This document shows positions 51,147 through 62,433 of a stretch of DNA of 64,000 nucleotides, one piece after another. Position numbers and translations under genes: made by a program. The stretch's first letter is position 1. The number at the start of each line of letters is the position of its first letter. Below the pieces are notes generated by a model. That model saw only the letters and a program-made list of their open reading frames with translations, ran no database searches and was not told the origin of the DNA. Source of the stretch: Warburgia ugandensis (lineage: Eukaryota > Streptophyta > Magnoliopsida > Canellales > Canellaceae); assembly GCA_035236585.1 (NCBI GenBank), contig CP141127.1, positions 75,249,495 to 75,313,494 on the forward strand, written 5' to 3'.

Positions 51147-51175
51147 ACAAGAAACTTGGAGTGCTTATAAGCTAA
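50896..51175 (+). pseudogene. Ty1/copia integrase, downstream part
   Basis: The frame continues from LRSDQ at 44,998: GGKYTSGKF, a stop, SYCKENNIK, two stops, VITVCMPQQSGITQMKNK, then ILDMTRTMLKEKGLSKNF with a stop replacing the usual Trp codon, AELIAYTTYLVNWCPTK and TPQETWSAYK. These correspond to the GGEFxS, FCxxxGIxRxL, TPQQNGVxERKNR (catalytic Glu position reads Gln here) and FWAEAxxTAxYLxNRxPT motifs of copia integrase. It is cut at 51,176 by CACTA-B after codon K-L. The block 50,896-51,007 is also present inverted at 49,895-50,005. Confidence 0.85.
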
Positions 51176-51870
51176 CACTACTATACAGGGGGCTTTTAAA
51201 GTCGGTTAAAAGTGATAGTAGAAGTTGCCTAATAAGCAACTTCTACTGAGCTGACTTGGAAAGTCATCAACTTTTAAAGTTGTTTACATAAATGACTTTA
51301 AAGGGCACAAACTTTAAAGGAGTTTTTTTGTAAGCAACTTCAAAATTCAAACACTTTTGAAGTCACTTATATAAAAACAATTTCTAAAGTCACTAACTTT
51401 AGAAGTCATTTTCATATAAATGTCTTTAAAAGCACCAAAATTTGATTGAGTTTGAAGTTGCTTACAAAAAAAAAAAAAGACTTCTAAAGTAGTTGACTTT
51501 AAAAGTTGTTTTCATATAAGTGACTTCAAAAGAACCACATCTTGATGAGCTTTTGAAGTCGCTTATATAAAAATGATTTCTAAGGTTGGAGACTTTAGAA
51601 GTCTTTTTCATATAAGAGACTTTGAAAGTTCAACCTTTTTTATTATCTTTTAAAGTTGCTTACACCAAACAACTTCAAAAGTAGGTAGCTTTTAAAGTCA
51701 TTTTTAAATAAACGACTTCAAAAGCTCACATTTTGATGGGCTTTTAAAGTCATTTTTTCTTAAGTGACTTCAAAAATTCTTGTCTTTTAAAGTCATTTTT
51801 TCCTAAATGACTTCAAAAATTCTATAATTTTGATGTTGTTCAGTGACAAACGACTTTAAAAGTTTTTTTT
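51176..51870. repeat. CACTA-B subterminal repeats, 3' end
   Basis: About a dozen paired motifs of the form AACTTTTAAAGT(C/T)GTTT and TAAATGACTTTAAAAG, each pair forming a short hairpin with a 10-20 bp loop. The terminus is at the left edge. Confidence 0.85.
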
Positions 51871-53699
51871 TTTTTTTTTCAATTTTATTTTCGAGCTCCA
51901 CCACCTGTATACAATTAAATAACAAATATCCCATGTACACCCGATACTCAAACAATGTTTATAAACATTAAAAACCTATTCATATACAACATTTATCCAC
52001 TTCTTGATACAATACCACTTGTATACATTAATTAGATAACAAATATCATATACACCTAATACTTCAATCTCCCCAAAAATGAAAAATCAACAACCACTAC
52101 AATGCATCCATATCTTAATTTATTGATACATTAATACCTATGTATACATTGAATAACAAACATTCTATGCACCTCATACTTCAAACAATCTTTATAAACA
52201 TGAAAAACCAAACATCATAAACACCTAATACTTTAGTTTCCATACACATTTGAAACCACCATCCACTACAATGCATTAACATCTTTCTTAATACACTACC
52301 ACCTATGTATACATTGAATAACAAACATTCTATACACCTGATACAAACAATCTTTATAAACATGAAAAACCAAACATTGAATATAACATGAATCCACTTC
52401 TTTCTTAATCTAACACATAATACATCCATGATGGCTACAAAACATCCATACTCATCATTATCAATCCACATCTATCTTGAAAATAATTTATATAAGATAC
52501 TACAACATATACATTGTCTATAACATCCACATTCACTTCATTTGTAAATCTATACACATTCACATTTACTTTCACAGTTTGAGTAACCCTCTCATTCTGC
52601 ATCTCATAAAATTTATGTAATTCAACCGCCACATATTCACTTCATCCATACTCATTTATTCCCACACTCCAAATTTTCACTCATTCATTGCTTAAAATAC
52701 TAATGTGTGTGTATATATATATATATATATTTCAAAGAAAATAATAAAATATAAAGGAACACACACAAATCAATGAAAAAAATACTTTATTATGTATTTT
52801 AGGTTCATGTAGTTACTCCAAGTGATCTAATTGAAACTCATTAATACTTAGCCCATTCAGTTTGTATTTCTTTGAGATTTACTCTGGAGTAACTCTTTTT
52901 GTTTGCCCATGTAGAAAGTACAACAATCTAAAATACAACATATTTTAAGGTAAAACTTTTTAGCTAGATCCATAAAAACTATAGAAAAATATAAGATTAT
53001 ACAAAATAAAAAGTGTTCTACCTTTCTTAAATGGGAGATAGGAGTATGATCGAATACGAGAGTCCTCATGTATCTGAGGACATAATACCCACAGTCCCAA
53101 TCAGACTATTGTTTAAGGCAATGTGTAACAAGGGCAACAAAAAAGAACTCATAATTATCATTTGTAATAATGTAGGTTTAATTAGTGATAACTTTGAGCA
53201 ATTAACTATTTCATATACCTTAACATTCTTTCAAGTGAGTTTTGGTGGTTGTATAATCTCGATCATATTAGCCCATTCAATTCAAACCCAGCATATTTAA
53301 AATTCAAATATATTATAGACGAATAACAAATTACTTATCTACACATAACGCATGAAAAAAAATAAATGCTTACTTATTTATAATATCTGTGAGTGCGAGA
53401 CGGATATGTGATCCACAAGAATAAAAAAAGAAAGCATGGCCACTGTGCACATCCAAAATGAGCAACATCCAATGAGACTTACATAGACAGTCATATAGAT
53501 TGTAAGTTGACAATCCCTAAGTAAAGAAAAATTTTGGCAAGAAAATGAGAAAATTAAAACTTACCTACTATTGTAGGGAATCATTAAGCCCTATCCCTAA
53601 GAGCAACGAAAGAAGCCTAGTAAAATATCTTGAATATGCTTCTCGATCAACCATTGCTCTACCACTCCAGAAATGATGCCAAGGTGAAGGAATTGGTAA
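51871..53699. other. CACTA-B 3' interior, non-coding or too decayed
   Basis: Between 51,900 and 52,450 a roughly 170-bp phrase recurs three to four times (ATAACAAACATTCTATxCACC, TTTATAAACATGAAAAACCA, ACATTGAAT), a loose tandem repeat. A (TG)n(TA)n tract lies at about 52,705-52,730. From 52,840 the sequence is collinear with 3,930-5,000. I see no domain before the second ORF's end at about 53,700. Confidence 0.5.
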
Positions 53700-55910
53700 A
53701 GTGTACCCTCACCCTCAAAAGGCTAGTCACATCGTTCAAGAAGCTGCATAAAAGAAATAATTATTACATATACCATTAAAATATAACATGTAATTAAAAA
53801 CCAAAAGATTTATATAAGCAAGTATATGCATATACCCCATGTAAGAGACAATGTGAGGATGCTCGAGTTGATCCCATAGGCAAACTTGTAATAGGTCCTC
53901 TGCCATAAGTGTCACTTCAACAACGCCCTTGGCAAGCACTCCCTACTTGATTCATACGAGATTGATTGTCATATTGTCGTTGATGAGACTATAGCTTAAC
54001 CTTAGGGATCGAGGCTTGTCAGGTGGGACTTCCACACACTCTTGGGATGGCTGCTATAAAAGATGTAAAATTTTTGAGCTAAATAATATTAACTTATGAA
54101 GAGGGCCTAATTTATGATGAAAAAAAACCCAAAGATATATATATATATAAGTATCTATTCCATTGGTGCAACTGCCATAGGTGACACTGAATGGCGAATG
54201 ATCTCGGTGTTGCATTTTGTTGCCAATTAACTGTATATAGTTATTAAACAATTAAGTGAAGTCTCTAGCTAAAAAATATTTATGAAGAAGGTAGTATAAT
54301 AAGATACATATAGTAGACTTTATGGGAATGACTAGTGCCTTTGGCAAAGCAATGTGATATGCAACTGCCTGCCCAACGATTATAATATCTTTCATTTTTT
54401 GTGGAAATGGTAGGCAAGCATTAGCATTCAAAGCCATGGTAGTGGACACCAACTTAGTATGTGGTGGCGTACTAATTCTATGTAAAACATTTGATTCATG
54501 CTCATAACATGAACCAATTGCCATGATATTTTGATAGGAATCCAAGGCCAATAAGCATTAACACATTCCATAAATCAAATATGCAATAGAGAGGTTGAGA
54601 TATAAAATTATTACAAGAGGACAATGAAAATTTCTAGTTTTGTCTAAGTATATACCTCATGGACAGGAATTTCCTTTTCCAGGGGAGCCGGATGTCTTTC
54701 ATTATCTTCTTCAGTTGGGGAATTGCATCTCGCATGTGATGGAGGTACAGGGGCACTGTAAGAATTATGAACATGGGATGAAGTAACAATCATCAAACCT
54801 CTCTCACGCATCTGACTAAATATATCATACTTTATTTTTGCAACAAGCTCATTGTAGGCCTCCTCATCATCTTGAAATTTAGGTATACGTCCTTTACCAA
54901 AGAATTTATAAGGAACAACACTACGACCATGCCCCTAACTTGACTAGGATGGTTCTTCTTATTGCCCATAGCACTATACATGATGTCATCCTTGGCAGCA
55001 GTGCTGCTTAAAGTTCCTATAGTAGCACTTTGTTGGGTAAGAATGTCCTACAAAATTTAATTAGAAAGACATGATCATGTGATCTAATTAATTGTAAAAA
55101 ATTTATAGACAAGTGGAACCACTTACTATGTGAGAAGCAATTTGTGTAGTAGTTTCATCTGAGAACTTGTTGCTAGTACAGCCCACCAAATGTGCCATCT
55201 TCCACAGGATAGAGTGATTAATGGGTTTTGTAGTCTGAGCTTTTTTTTGTTGTCAAGCAAAGGCACTATAATTAGAGATCATGTATATAATTATAGTAGC
55301 ATTAAATTGAATGGGATAAATTTTCATAGATGCTTACTTCATGCTCTTCTAAACAAGCATAGCCTAACCTATATAGGTGGTGCAACATATTTTTTTCATG
55401 CACCTTTCTTCCCCTTGCATTCTTCTCTTGTACATTTTTACATGCGTGATCAAGTGCAATAATTGAGTGTTACATGTAATTAAAAGAAAATGAAGCATCG
55501 TTTCTGAACATGCCTCAAACTCGAGAGAGGTGCGGTTCTATACAAATGCATTCTAAGCCTCCTAGTCAATAATGTCTGAGTAAATGGAAGGCACCGTGTA
55601 TAGTCTTGATAGATTGTTGATATTTGGAGCTATATAATTGCAGACAAGGTAGTTCTTCCATTTTCTCCATTGCTCACTTGCCCTTTGTAAAGCATGCATC
55701 TTCTTGTCATCTTGCATGTCAAAGGAACACTACAAATTGATCATATTAAATTACTATATTTGAAAATAAGGAAAGTTATAATGCAAATAATACATGTGCT
55801 TAATGTTTACATACTTTCACCATTTCCCATATTGAATCTTTTGTCTAGGATGGCACATGTCTCCAATCCTCAAATGTGATAGGACCCATGCTTCTTATTG
55901 TAGAGTAGAG
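53700..55910 (-). pseudogene. CACTA second ORF (Transposase_24 / DUF8039 type), degenerate
   Basis: Upstream end first: RSMGPITFEDWRHVPS and SIWEMVK near 55,890-55,810, then RASEQWRKWKNYLVCNYIAP with LYTVPSIYSDII near 55,690-55,580. These resemble the Ptta/En/Spm plant transposase domain (Pfam PF03004), which includes a YxxPxxYxxxIxEEDWxxF part. Next come ILWKMAHLVG (55,195) and FGKGRIPKFQDDEEAYNELV with IKYDIFSQMRERG (54,900-54,790). An acidic linker and CLPFPQKMKDIIIVGQAV with ALPKALV (54,420-54,325) then resemble the C-terminal DUF8039-like domain of these proteins. The tail ends about 53,736. Stops and frameshifts occur throughout. In En/Spm-type elements the equivalent product is an accessory DNA-binding protein; that role is inferred. 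Confidence 0.7.
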
Positions 55911-57654
55911 GAAACTGCTATAAGCAGGTGCACTCTCACCAATCTCTTACCCTATACTATTATTTTAGATAGTTTCTTTAATTCTCTTCGACTTTCTCTT
56001 GATAACCTTTTCCATCGTTGTTGCCCCTGTGCCCTTTATTTTTGGAGAAGTGCTCATGTTGGCCTCTTGTTCATGCTCTTCAATGTGCTCATAATCTTCA
56101 GTTTGATGTTCTTCTCATTCCATCATTACTACAAAGAAACACTCAATGATATTAGAACAATGACATAAAAGAAAGCCATGTAATTCATTTAAAGAAACCA
56201 AACCTAAACATAGTTAAAGTAAAAAAATAATTAAAGGAGACTTTGACTCCATCCATTCACATAATAATATAATATCTAACATATGTGACAAATCAACCTC
56301 AAGGAAAATATATAAAGGATGCATGAAAAGTATTTTCCTACTTAGTATATATATTTGTAAAGGGACTACAAATCCCATAGACCTTTCACTGGTCTTTTAC
56401 TCCACTACTTCGAGTTCACATCTCTTAGTGTGTGTAAGTATTCATATGATTTTTGCATGAATATCACGATCACTCAACCACTTTCCACATTACTCAACTC
56501 CTTGTTAAGCATGGCAAAGCTACCATGGATTGTGTGCCAAAATCCCTAGTAAATTTCCAGGAGTTCTAAGGTCCATGTTACTGCCCTTTTATCATTATAA
56601 TTTTTGTTTTATTATATGTTATGTTACTTGACTTAGCCAATCCATTTGGAAGTTATCGTTCACAAGTAGTGATAAGCTTATCTTATGCTACTGTTTTTCC
56701 TTATATTATGCTAGATGTTATTACAGAAATGTTAATGAGGTTTAAGATCTTTCAACCATGGAGAATTTCATTCAACTAGCCACCCAAACATGGACTAATT
56801 GGTTCCACAAACGAATACCTCCCTATTGGAAATTCTTGCTTGGACATTTCACCGTGTCCACCCAAAACAAGGTTAGAAGTCCACCTAATCCAATCATTTT
56901 ATTCCTAAAACCTCAACCAACTGATATAGTTATTAGTCACTTACAAATTTCCTAAGAACTCCCATTCATTTGCCAATCAACCAAAGGCCAAAAGGCCATC
57001 AACATAAGGCACCTCTGTGTTGGTGTTTTACAAGGGGCATCCCATTCACCCATGTTGTTTCATACCAAACACCATCATTTCAAAGTCAAAGTGGTAGGAC
57101 ACAATCATCATTCATAGGGGTATGAAATGTGCATATAATTCCCCTAAAAACATTTAACACGTTACTGTCAATGGGTACTCCATTAATTTTGCTTCTTTTT
57201 AAGTCAAATTAAGTACCAACAAGAAGGAATTTAGTTATCCCTATGTTAATAGTAAAAATGCTTCACCGAAAGATGGAAATTAACATTGTTTAACTACTAC
57301 AAGTTTATACCCATATGGCAGTCCACTTCAAGTAATTCAAAACTCATTTAAAATATGATTCTATCAAGTAGAGCAAGAGTTCTTCTCCATGATAAGAAAC
57401 ATTTGGGTTGATAACCTAATCTAAAATCCCATTTGGGTTATAAAATGGAGCAAAATATACCAACCAAAGTAGCCTTGATAAGAAACAAAAGAAAAGTGTA
57501 AGCAATCAAGCACTTATAAGATCGCTCTTTTTAGCTTTGATTCCTCTGAATAAATACCTCCAATGCTAGGGTTTGCACATGAATCACTTAATTCTGCAGA
57601 AATACAATGAAAATTGGTCATGAAAATCAATCAATAAGCAGAAGTAAATGGAGG
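55911..57654. other. CACTA-B interior without recognised genes
   Basis: The spacer between the two gene regions. Short frames on the plus strand (for example 56,758-56,955) have no recognisable domain. It may be intron, or captured sequence near 57,480-57,650. Confidence 0.4.
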
Positions 57655-57815
57655 TACCCCCCTCTCCCCCACTACTCGGATCCCCCTTCCCATCCCATTG
57701 CTTGGATCCTCCCTTCCCCACTGCTCAGATACCCCCTTCCTCACTACTCGGATCCCCCCTCCCATCCACTACTAGGATCCCCCCTTCCCCTTCCTACTGT
57801 TGGGATCCCCTCGGG
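57655..57815. repeat. GC-rich minisatellite with GGATCC units
   Basis: Four to five diverged units of about 30-37 bp, each built around CTACT(C/A)GGATCCCCC and CCCTTCCC, run from 57,655 to 57,815. It is strikingly C-rich on the plus strand within an AT-rich element and yields Pro/Ser-rich frames that are not genes. Confidence 0.75.
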
Positions 57816-57980
57816 CTACAAACCAGCATAGTACGTACCGCCCTCTTCTCCTTCGGGCATCGGATTTAATTTTCTCCCTCTTCTCCTCTCCTTCCTTCTT
57901 GCTCTTTTTTCTTCTCCCTCAATTTTTTTGCGTGTTAGTAAGGCATGGTGGGAAGTTTGTTTCGTGGTTTAAGTAGGGGC

Positions 57981-58200
57981 ACATAAAGAAGTCGTTTACA
58001 AATACACGACTTCAAAAGTGTACATTTTTAAAGTCACTTACTGATAAACAACTTTAAAAGTATACACTCTTTATAAATTTTTTTTATTGAAAATATATAC
58101 GCCTTTTATGTTAGTACTTAACAATATCTAACAATTAATATACAACGAAATGAATTTTTTATGATAGTCAACATTGATTTATGGGTTCAGGATTCAATGT
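57981..58200. repeat. CACTA-B internal repeat, copy 1
   Basis: About 220 bp starting ACATAAAGAAGTCGTTTA and ending near GATAGTCAACATTGATTTATG. It is directly repeated at 58,691-58,915. Confidence 0.8.
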
Positions 58201-58294
58201 ATGGGTTCAGGGTAAGTGTTTAGGGTTCAGGTTCAAGGGTCTAGGGTTCAGAGTTCGGGGTTAGGGTTAGGGTTAGGGTTAAGGGCTCAGGGTT
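58183..58294. repeat. Degenerate telomere-like repeat tract
   Basis: Variants of GGGTTCA, GGGTCTA and GGGTTAG over about 110 bp, including three consecutive GGGTTAG units at 58,261-58,281 and one GTTTAGGGTT at 58,218. The plant telomere unit is TTTAGGG, so this is a related but mostly variant array. Confidence 0.75.
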
Positions 58295-58690
58295 GAACTA
58301 CACTTAATTCATTTTAAATAAATATATGTATTTGATTGACACTAAGCTTCCAAAGTTTACTTGCACCACAAAATATTGTAGAAACACTCTTAAACAACTA
58401 AAAATATGTGATAACTAAAGAAGTACAAAATTTGTACTAATAAAAGAACATTAAGCAAAATAAGATGATAAATTAATTATGAAGTGGGAATGTGGGCGTG
58501 TTAGCTTAAATTTCATTGTCCATTTCATGAGCTAGTTGTGTAAGAGAGAGTGGTTCTTATATTGATGTTTTCTTGACACCAAATTCACATAAGTCAAACA
58601 TTTGTAAATTGTTATTTAAAAATCAAAGATGTTAAATAATTAATACAGTAAATTTAGGAGTTCAATCAATTTTGTTGCTAAATTTGATAT

Positions 58691-58915
58691 ACATAAAGAG
58701 GTTGTTTACTATAAATGACTTTAAAAGTGTATACTCTTAAAGTCATTTACTAATAAACAACTTTAAAAGTATACACTTTCAAGTCGTTTATAGTAAATGA
58801 ATTTATAATTTTTTATTGAAACTATATACACCTTTTATGTTACTACTCCATAATATCTAAAAATTAATACACAATGAAATGGATTTTTTATGATAGACAA
58901 TATTGATTCATGTAT
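58691..58915. repeat. CACTA-B internal repeat, copy 2
   Basis: Direct repeat of 57,981-58,200, offset 710 bp, starting ACATAAAGAGGTTGTTTA. It has an additional inverted CAAGTCGTTTATAGTAAATG block. A more distant third relative begins at 62,893. Confidence 0.8.
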
Positions 58916-59179
58916 TCTTTGTATGCACATATATATAACTCACTTATCAATCCATATAGCTCATGACAAAGGCAGAGCTAAAAAATTATAAATATGGAAT
59001 TATACATATATATTGTAATTACCAAATATACATATTCCACATACCCCAAAATATATGCTGTTTTCAAACCTAAGCACCTTCCTCACCATTGTCACACACA
59101 TAATCCTCATTCTCACTAAGTACTACTTTAATTGATGGGATTGTTTTAGGAATAGAATAGTAATTTATTTTAGTATTCC

Positions 59180-59620
59180 TAGATCGTCTTCATCATAAAA
59201 ATCCCTCGGATAGGATGATAAAATAGTCGACCATCTCTTATCACGTTCATCTTATATGTAAAATACTTGTTTTCCTTGAGATGCTAAAATAAATTGATCA
59301 TTTTTATTGTCAATCTTATTGAAGTCAACCAATATTAGTCCAAGGGCATTAGTTTTGATACTGTTGTGTTCCACCTAACCATAGTTCTAAAACTATAATC
59401 CAAGGCCTAAATCTCTCTTATAACCCTGTAATAAATATCATCCACCACTATTGGCCTATTATCATTTGAACTTGAAAAGAATGTAGCATTAGAAACTAAG
59501 CTAACTCCACTATTCTTTTGCACTCTTAAGTTATCACAGTCCTTTGTGTAAAAGTGATAACCATTGATAGCATATCAAGGATATTTTATTACTTCTAATC
59601 ATGGTCCCATTGCCATCTAG
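59180..59620 (-). pseudogene. CACTA transposase C-terminal part (DUF4216)
   Basis: The minus-strand frames read YAINGYHFYTKDCDNLRVQK and NSGVSLVSN (59,610-59,480), then IYYRVIREI with a stop and LDYS (59,450-59,400), then NALGLILVDFNKIDNKNDQF and ILASQGKQVFYI (59,350-59,255) and RWSTILSSYPRDFYD. This is DUF4216 in order: NGxxFHTK, the QNSGV block, IxELDY, DWFD-like region, and FILASQAxQVFYVxD. A stop after QVFYI and one or two shifts are present. The domain regularly follows DUF4218 in plant CACTA transposases. Its own role is not known. Confidence 0.8.
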
Positions 59621-60112
59621 CCCAAGGTTTCTAATATACCATTGCCTGCTACGTCTCACTGATCTTGAATCTATGTATATTCATATTAAGTAGACTTAAG
59701 TAAGATTAATATATACATATATATATACTAAATGTAGTTTTTTTAAATTAAGTGAGATTTCTTTCATTTTACCTTCTTATGTGGCCAATTATTGAAAGTG
59801 TGACAATGCTCAAATTGTAGCCACTTATGTTTCTTTATGTAATTTATATTTTTTGTCTTGAGTACATCCATGTGTTCACTATGTACACACACGCACACAA
59901 ATTAATAAAGGAATCAAATAAAATGTAATTAACCATCAACAATTAAATTTTACATAAGTGCATGCATGATCAACTTACAAAATGTATGGTTTGACTTCGT
60001 CAACATTTCACAACACATAAAGATACGCTCGGTCTTGATCTTTATAGTCAATGATCGATACATGACCACTCAATAGAGGTTCACCAACCTCTAGATCATG
60101 AAATGCAACTGA

Positions 60113-60756
60113 TTATTTCTTTCTTAGGATTACAATGGCATGCACTCCTGCTAAGTACTCTGTGCGAAACTCCACTGCTTCCTCTACAATATAACATTCG
60201 ACTTTGCACCCCTCTAGCCTGTTGTGATTATGTGCATACCCTTTTAAAATTTTCATGTACCTCTCAAATGGATACATCCATCGCAAGTAAACTAGTCCAC
60301 AGAGTCTAACCTCATCAATGAGGTGCACTGCTAAGTGTACCATGATGTCAAAGAAGGATGGTGGGAAGATTGTCTCAAGCTCACATAAAGTTGTCACTAG
60401 ATGACCTTGAATTTCTTGTAATTTTGAAACATCAACCACCTTCTTGCACAAAGAATTAAAGAAGTAGCACAATTTTGTAATAGCTTCCTAACTTTATTTG
60501 ATAACACAAAACGTATTGCTACTTATAGTAGTTGTTGCATCAATGCATGGCAGTTGTGGAACTTCATCTCCAACAATTTTAGCACTTCCATGGAAACAAT
60601 GTTTATAAAGTTTGAAGAGTACATGTTTGGGACTTTGAGCTCGAAAAAGGTTTTATATATTATTCTCCTCTTCTCTCTATCAAGGGTATAATTTTCCTTA
60701 TGCAGGTATGTCCCTCGACTGCCCCTATCTTTAGGGTGTTCATAAGATCCATTCAA
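60113..60756 (-). pseudogene. CACTA transposase middle part (DUF4218)
   Basis: The frame from 60,756 reads KVPNMYSSNFINIVSMEVLK and MKFHNCHALMQQLL. A break at about 60,500 is followed by an open piece (60,472-60,113) with LCKKVVDVSKLQEIQGHLV, TLCELETIFPPSFFDIMVHL, HLIDEVRLCGLVYLRWMYPF and ERYMKILKGYAHN. These match DUF4218 closely: the KSHDCHVLMQQLLP entry, the FPPAFFDIMVHL helix and the RWMYPxERYLxxLK motif. The piece ends in EEAVEF, near the normal domain end. It is one of the best-kept parts of the gene. Confidence 0.9.
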
Positions 60757-62433
60757 GCTACAAGTCCATCCTTCATTTTTCCTGGGATATTAAGCAAGGT
60801 ACCAGTCAAGCTTTCACACACATTTTTCTCAATGCGCATGACATCAAGAACATGGTGTATATGTAGTGATTTCCAGTATGGCAAATGAAAGAATATTGAT
60901 TTCTTCTTCTAGCAACTTCTACAATTACTTTTACCTACACATTTACTTGATTTCTTCTTTCCCCACAAGATATTAATGTTTTCAACCTACTCCAATACTT
61001 AACATCTTGTCAACATCGTTGGAGGTATCCCTATCTCTACACTATTGTTAAATTCTCCCTTCTTAAAAAGATATGGGTGGTCTTTGTGCAACCATCTTTT
61101 GTGCCCAAGGAATGCCATTTTCTTACCATGTTTAAGTTATACAGCATATGTTTGATCACTACAGATAGCACAAGCATTGTATCCCTTCATAGTGGATCCA
61201 AACAAATTACCATATGTAGGGAAGTGGCTTATTGTCCACAATAATATAGTCTTTAGGGTGAATGACTTTTTCCTATATGTGTTGTATGCTTCAACACCTA
61301 TGTCCCATAATGTCTCAAGATCATTGATAAAGGGAGACAAGTACACATCAATGTCATTCCGTGGCTGCTTTAGACCCAATATGAACATAGTTAGCATCAT
61401 GAACTTCCTCTTCATACATAGAGATGGTGGAAGGTTGTAAAAAGCTAATATAATAGGCCAATAACTATACTTGCTACTCATCAAATCATGAGGATTAATC
61501 CCATCTGTAGATAATGCTAGTAGTAGGTTTCTAGGTTCTTCACCAAAATTAGGCCACATGAAGTCTACGAGTTTCCATGCTGGGCTATCTACTGAATGGT
61601 GTGAAAAGCTATCAACTACTCTATCATTGGCATGCCATGCTAATTTCTTTAATATTTCTGTCATATGGAACATTCTTTTGAACCTTGGAATAAGGGGGAA
61701 GTACTAGAACCTTTGTAGGAACGCTTGTAACTGTCTCAGTTGAATACTTATTTAACTTCCATCTTGGCTGTCCACAAATTGGGCATGTTGTTTTATCCTT
61801 ATGCTCCTTCCTATACAAGATGCAATCATTGGGACATGCATGTACCTTCTCATACTTTAGCCTAAGTGCATCCATGATTTTATTTCCCTCCCATGTGGAC
61901 CTCACTAATTTGTTATCCTTCAATAGCATCTTGCCCACTACTTTCAAGACTTCTGTAAAACCTTAATATGAAAAACTAAATCTTGATTTGACATTTTAAA
62001 GTTCTACCACTGCAGACAACATGACATAATCTTTACACTCATGGTACAATGTCTGATCGACTTCCTCTAATGTAGTATGAAATTCTTCAAGGTCATCTTG
62101 GAAGCCATCATATGCATCTCAAAACATTGGTACAATTGTACTATTGTCTCCAATAGTGTCTTGATTATATCTTCCAGGCCTTGTCGAGGGCCTATGCAAA
62201 AGTTCTTCTCCATGTCAAATCCATGGGTGATAGCTTTCATCGATTCCATTAAAGCACAAGTGTTCTCTCAACACCCCTATAGTTACTTATTTCAAGTTTT
62301 CACATTTTGAGCATGGACAACGCATGCGATTATGATTAATCCCTACCCTAAGTGCGAACTCTACAAAATTTTCTATTTCCTTCTCTTATTCTTTTAATGT
62401 TCTTGTCGTAGTCATCCAAGTATATTTTTCCAT
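60700..62433 (-). pseudogene. CACTA transposase, N-terminus and Tnp2 core
   Basis: A Met at 62,433 starts MEKYTWM. Then EIENFVEFALRVGINHNRMR and CPCSKCEN (about 62,380-62,300) form the transposase-associated domain (PF13963). The zinc-binding lead-in follows at 61,947-61,640: YEKVHACPNDCILYRKEHKD and CPICGQPRW. The Tnp2 core (PF02992) at 61,673-61,137 has LALSTDGINPHDLMSSKYSY, LPPSLCMKRKFMMLTMFILG, NDIDVYLSPFINDLE and LLWTISHFPTYGNL. After it come LKHGKKMAFLGHKRWLHKDH (61,130-61,070) and SLHIHHVLDVMRIEKNVCES (60,870-60,800). Frameshifts lie at about 61,650 and 61,135, with stops near 62,390 and 60,910. Family members have Asp in NDFPAYG; here it is His, a further sign of inactivity. Confidence 0.9.

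Noticed and set aside
57607-57869. Pro/Ser-rich frames
   Set aside because: Produced by the C-rich GGATCC minisatellite.
59690-59735. AT-rich microsatellite as possible matrix attachment or origin site
   Set aside because: Only a short TATATA tract, common in such DNA, with nothing else to support a function.
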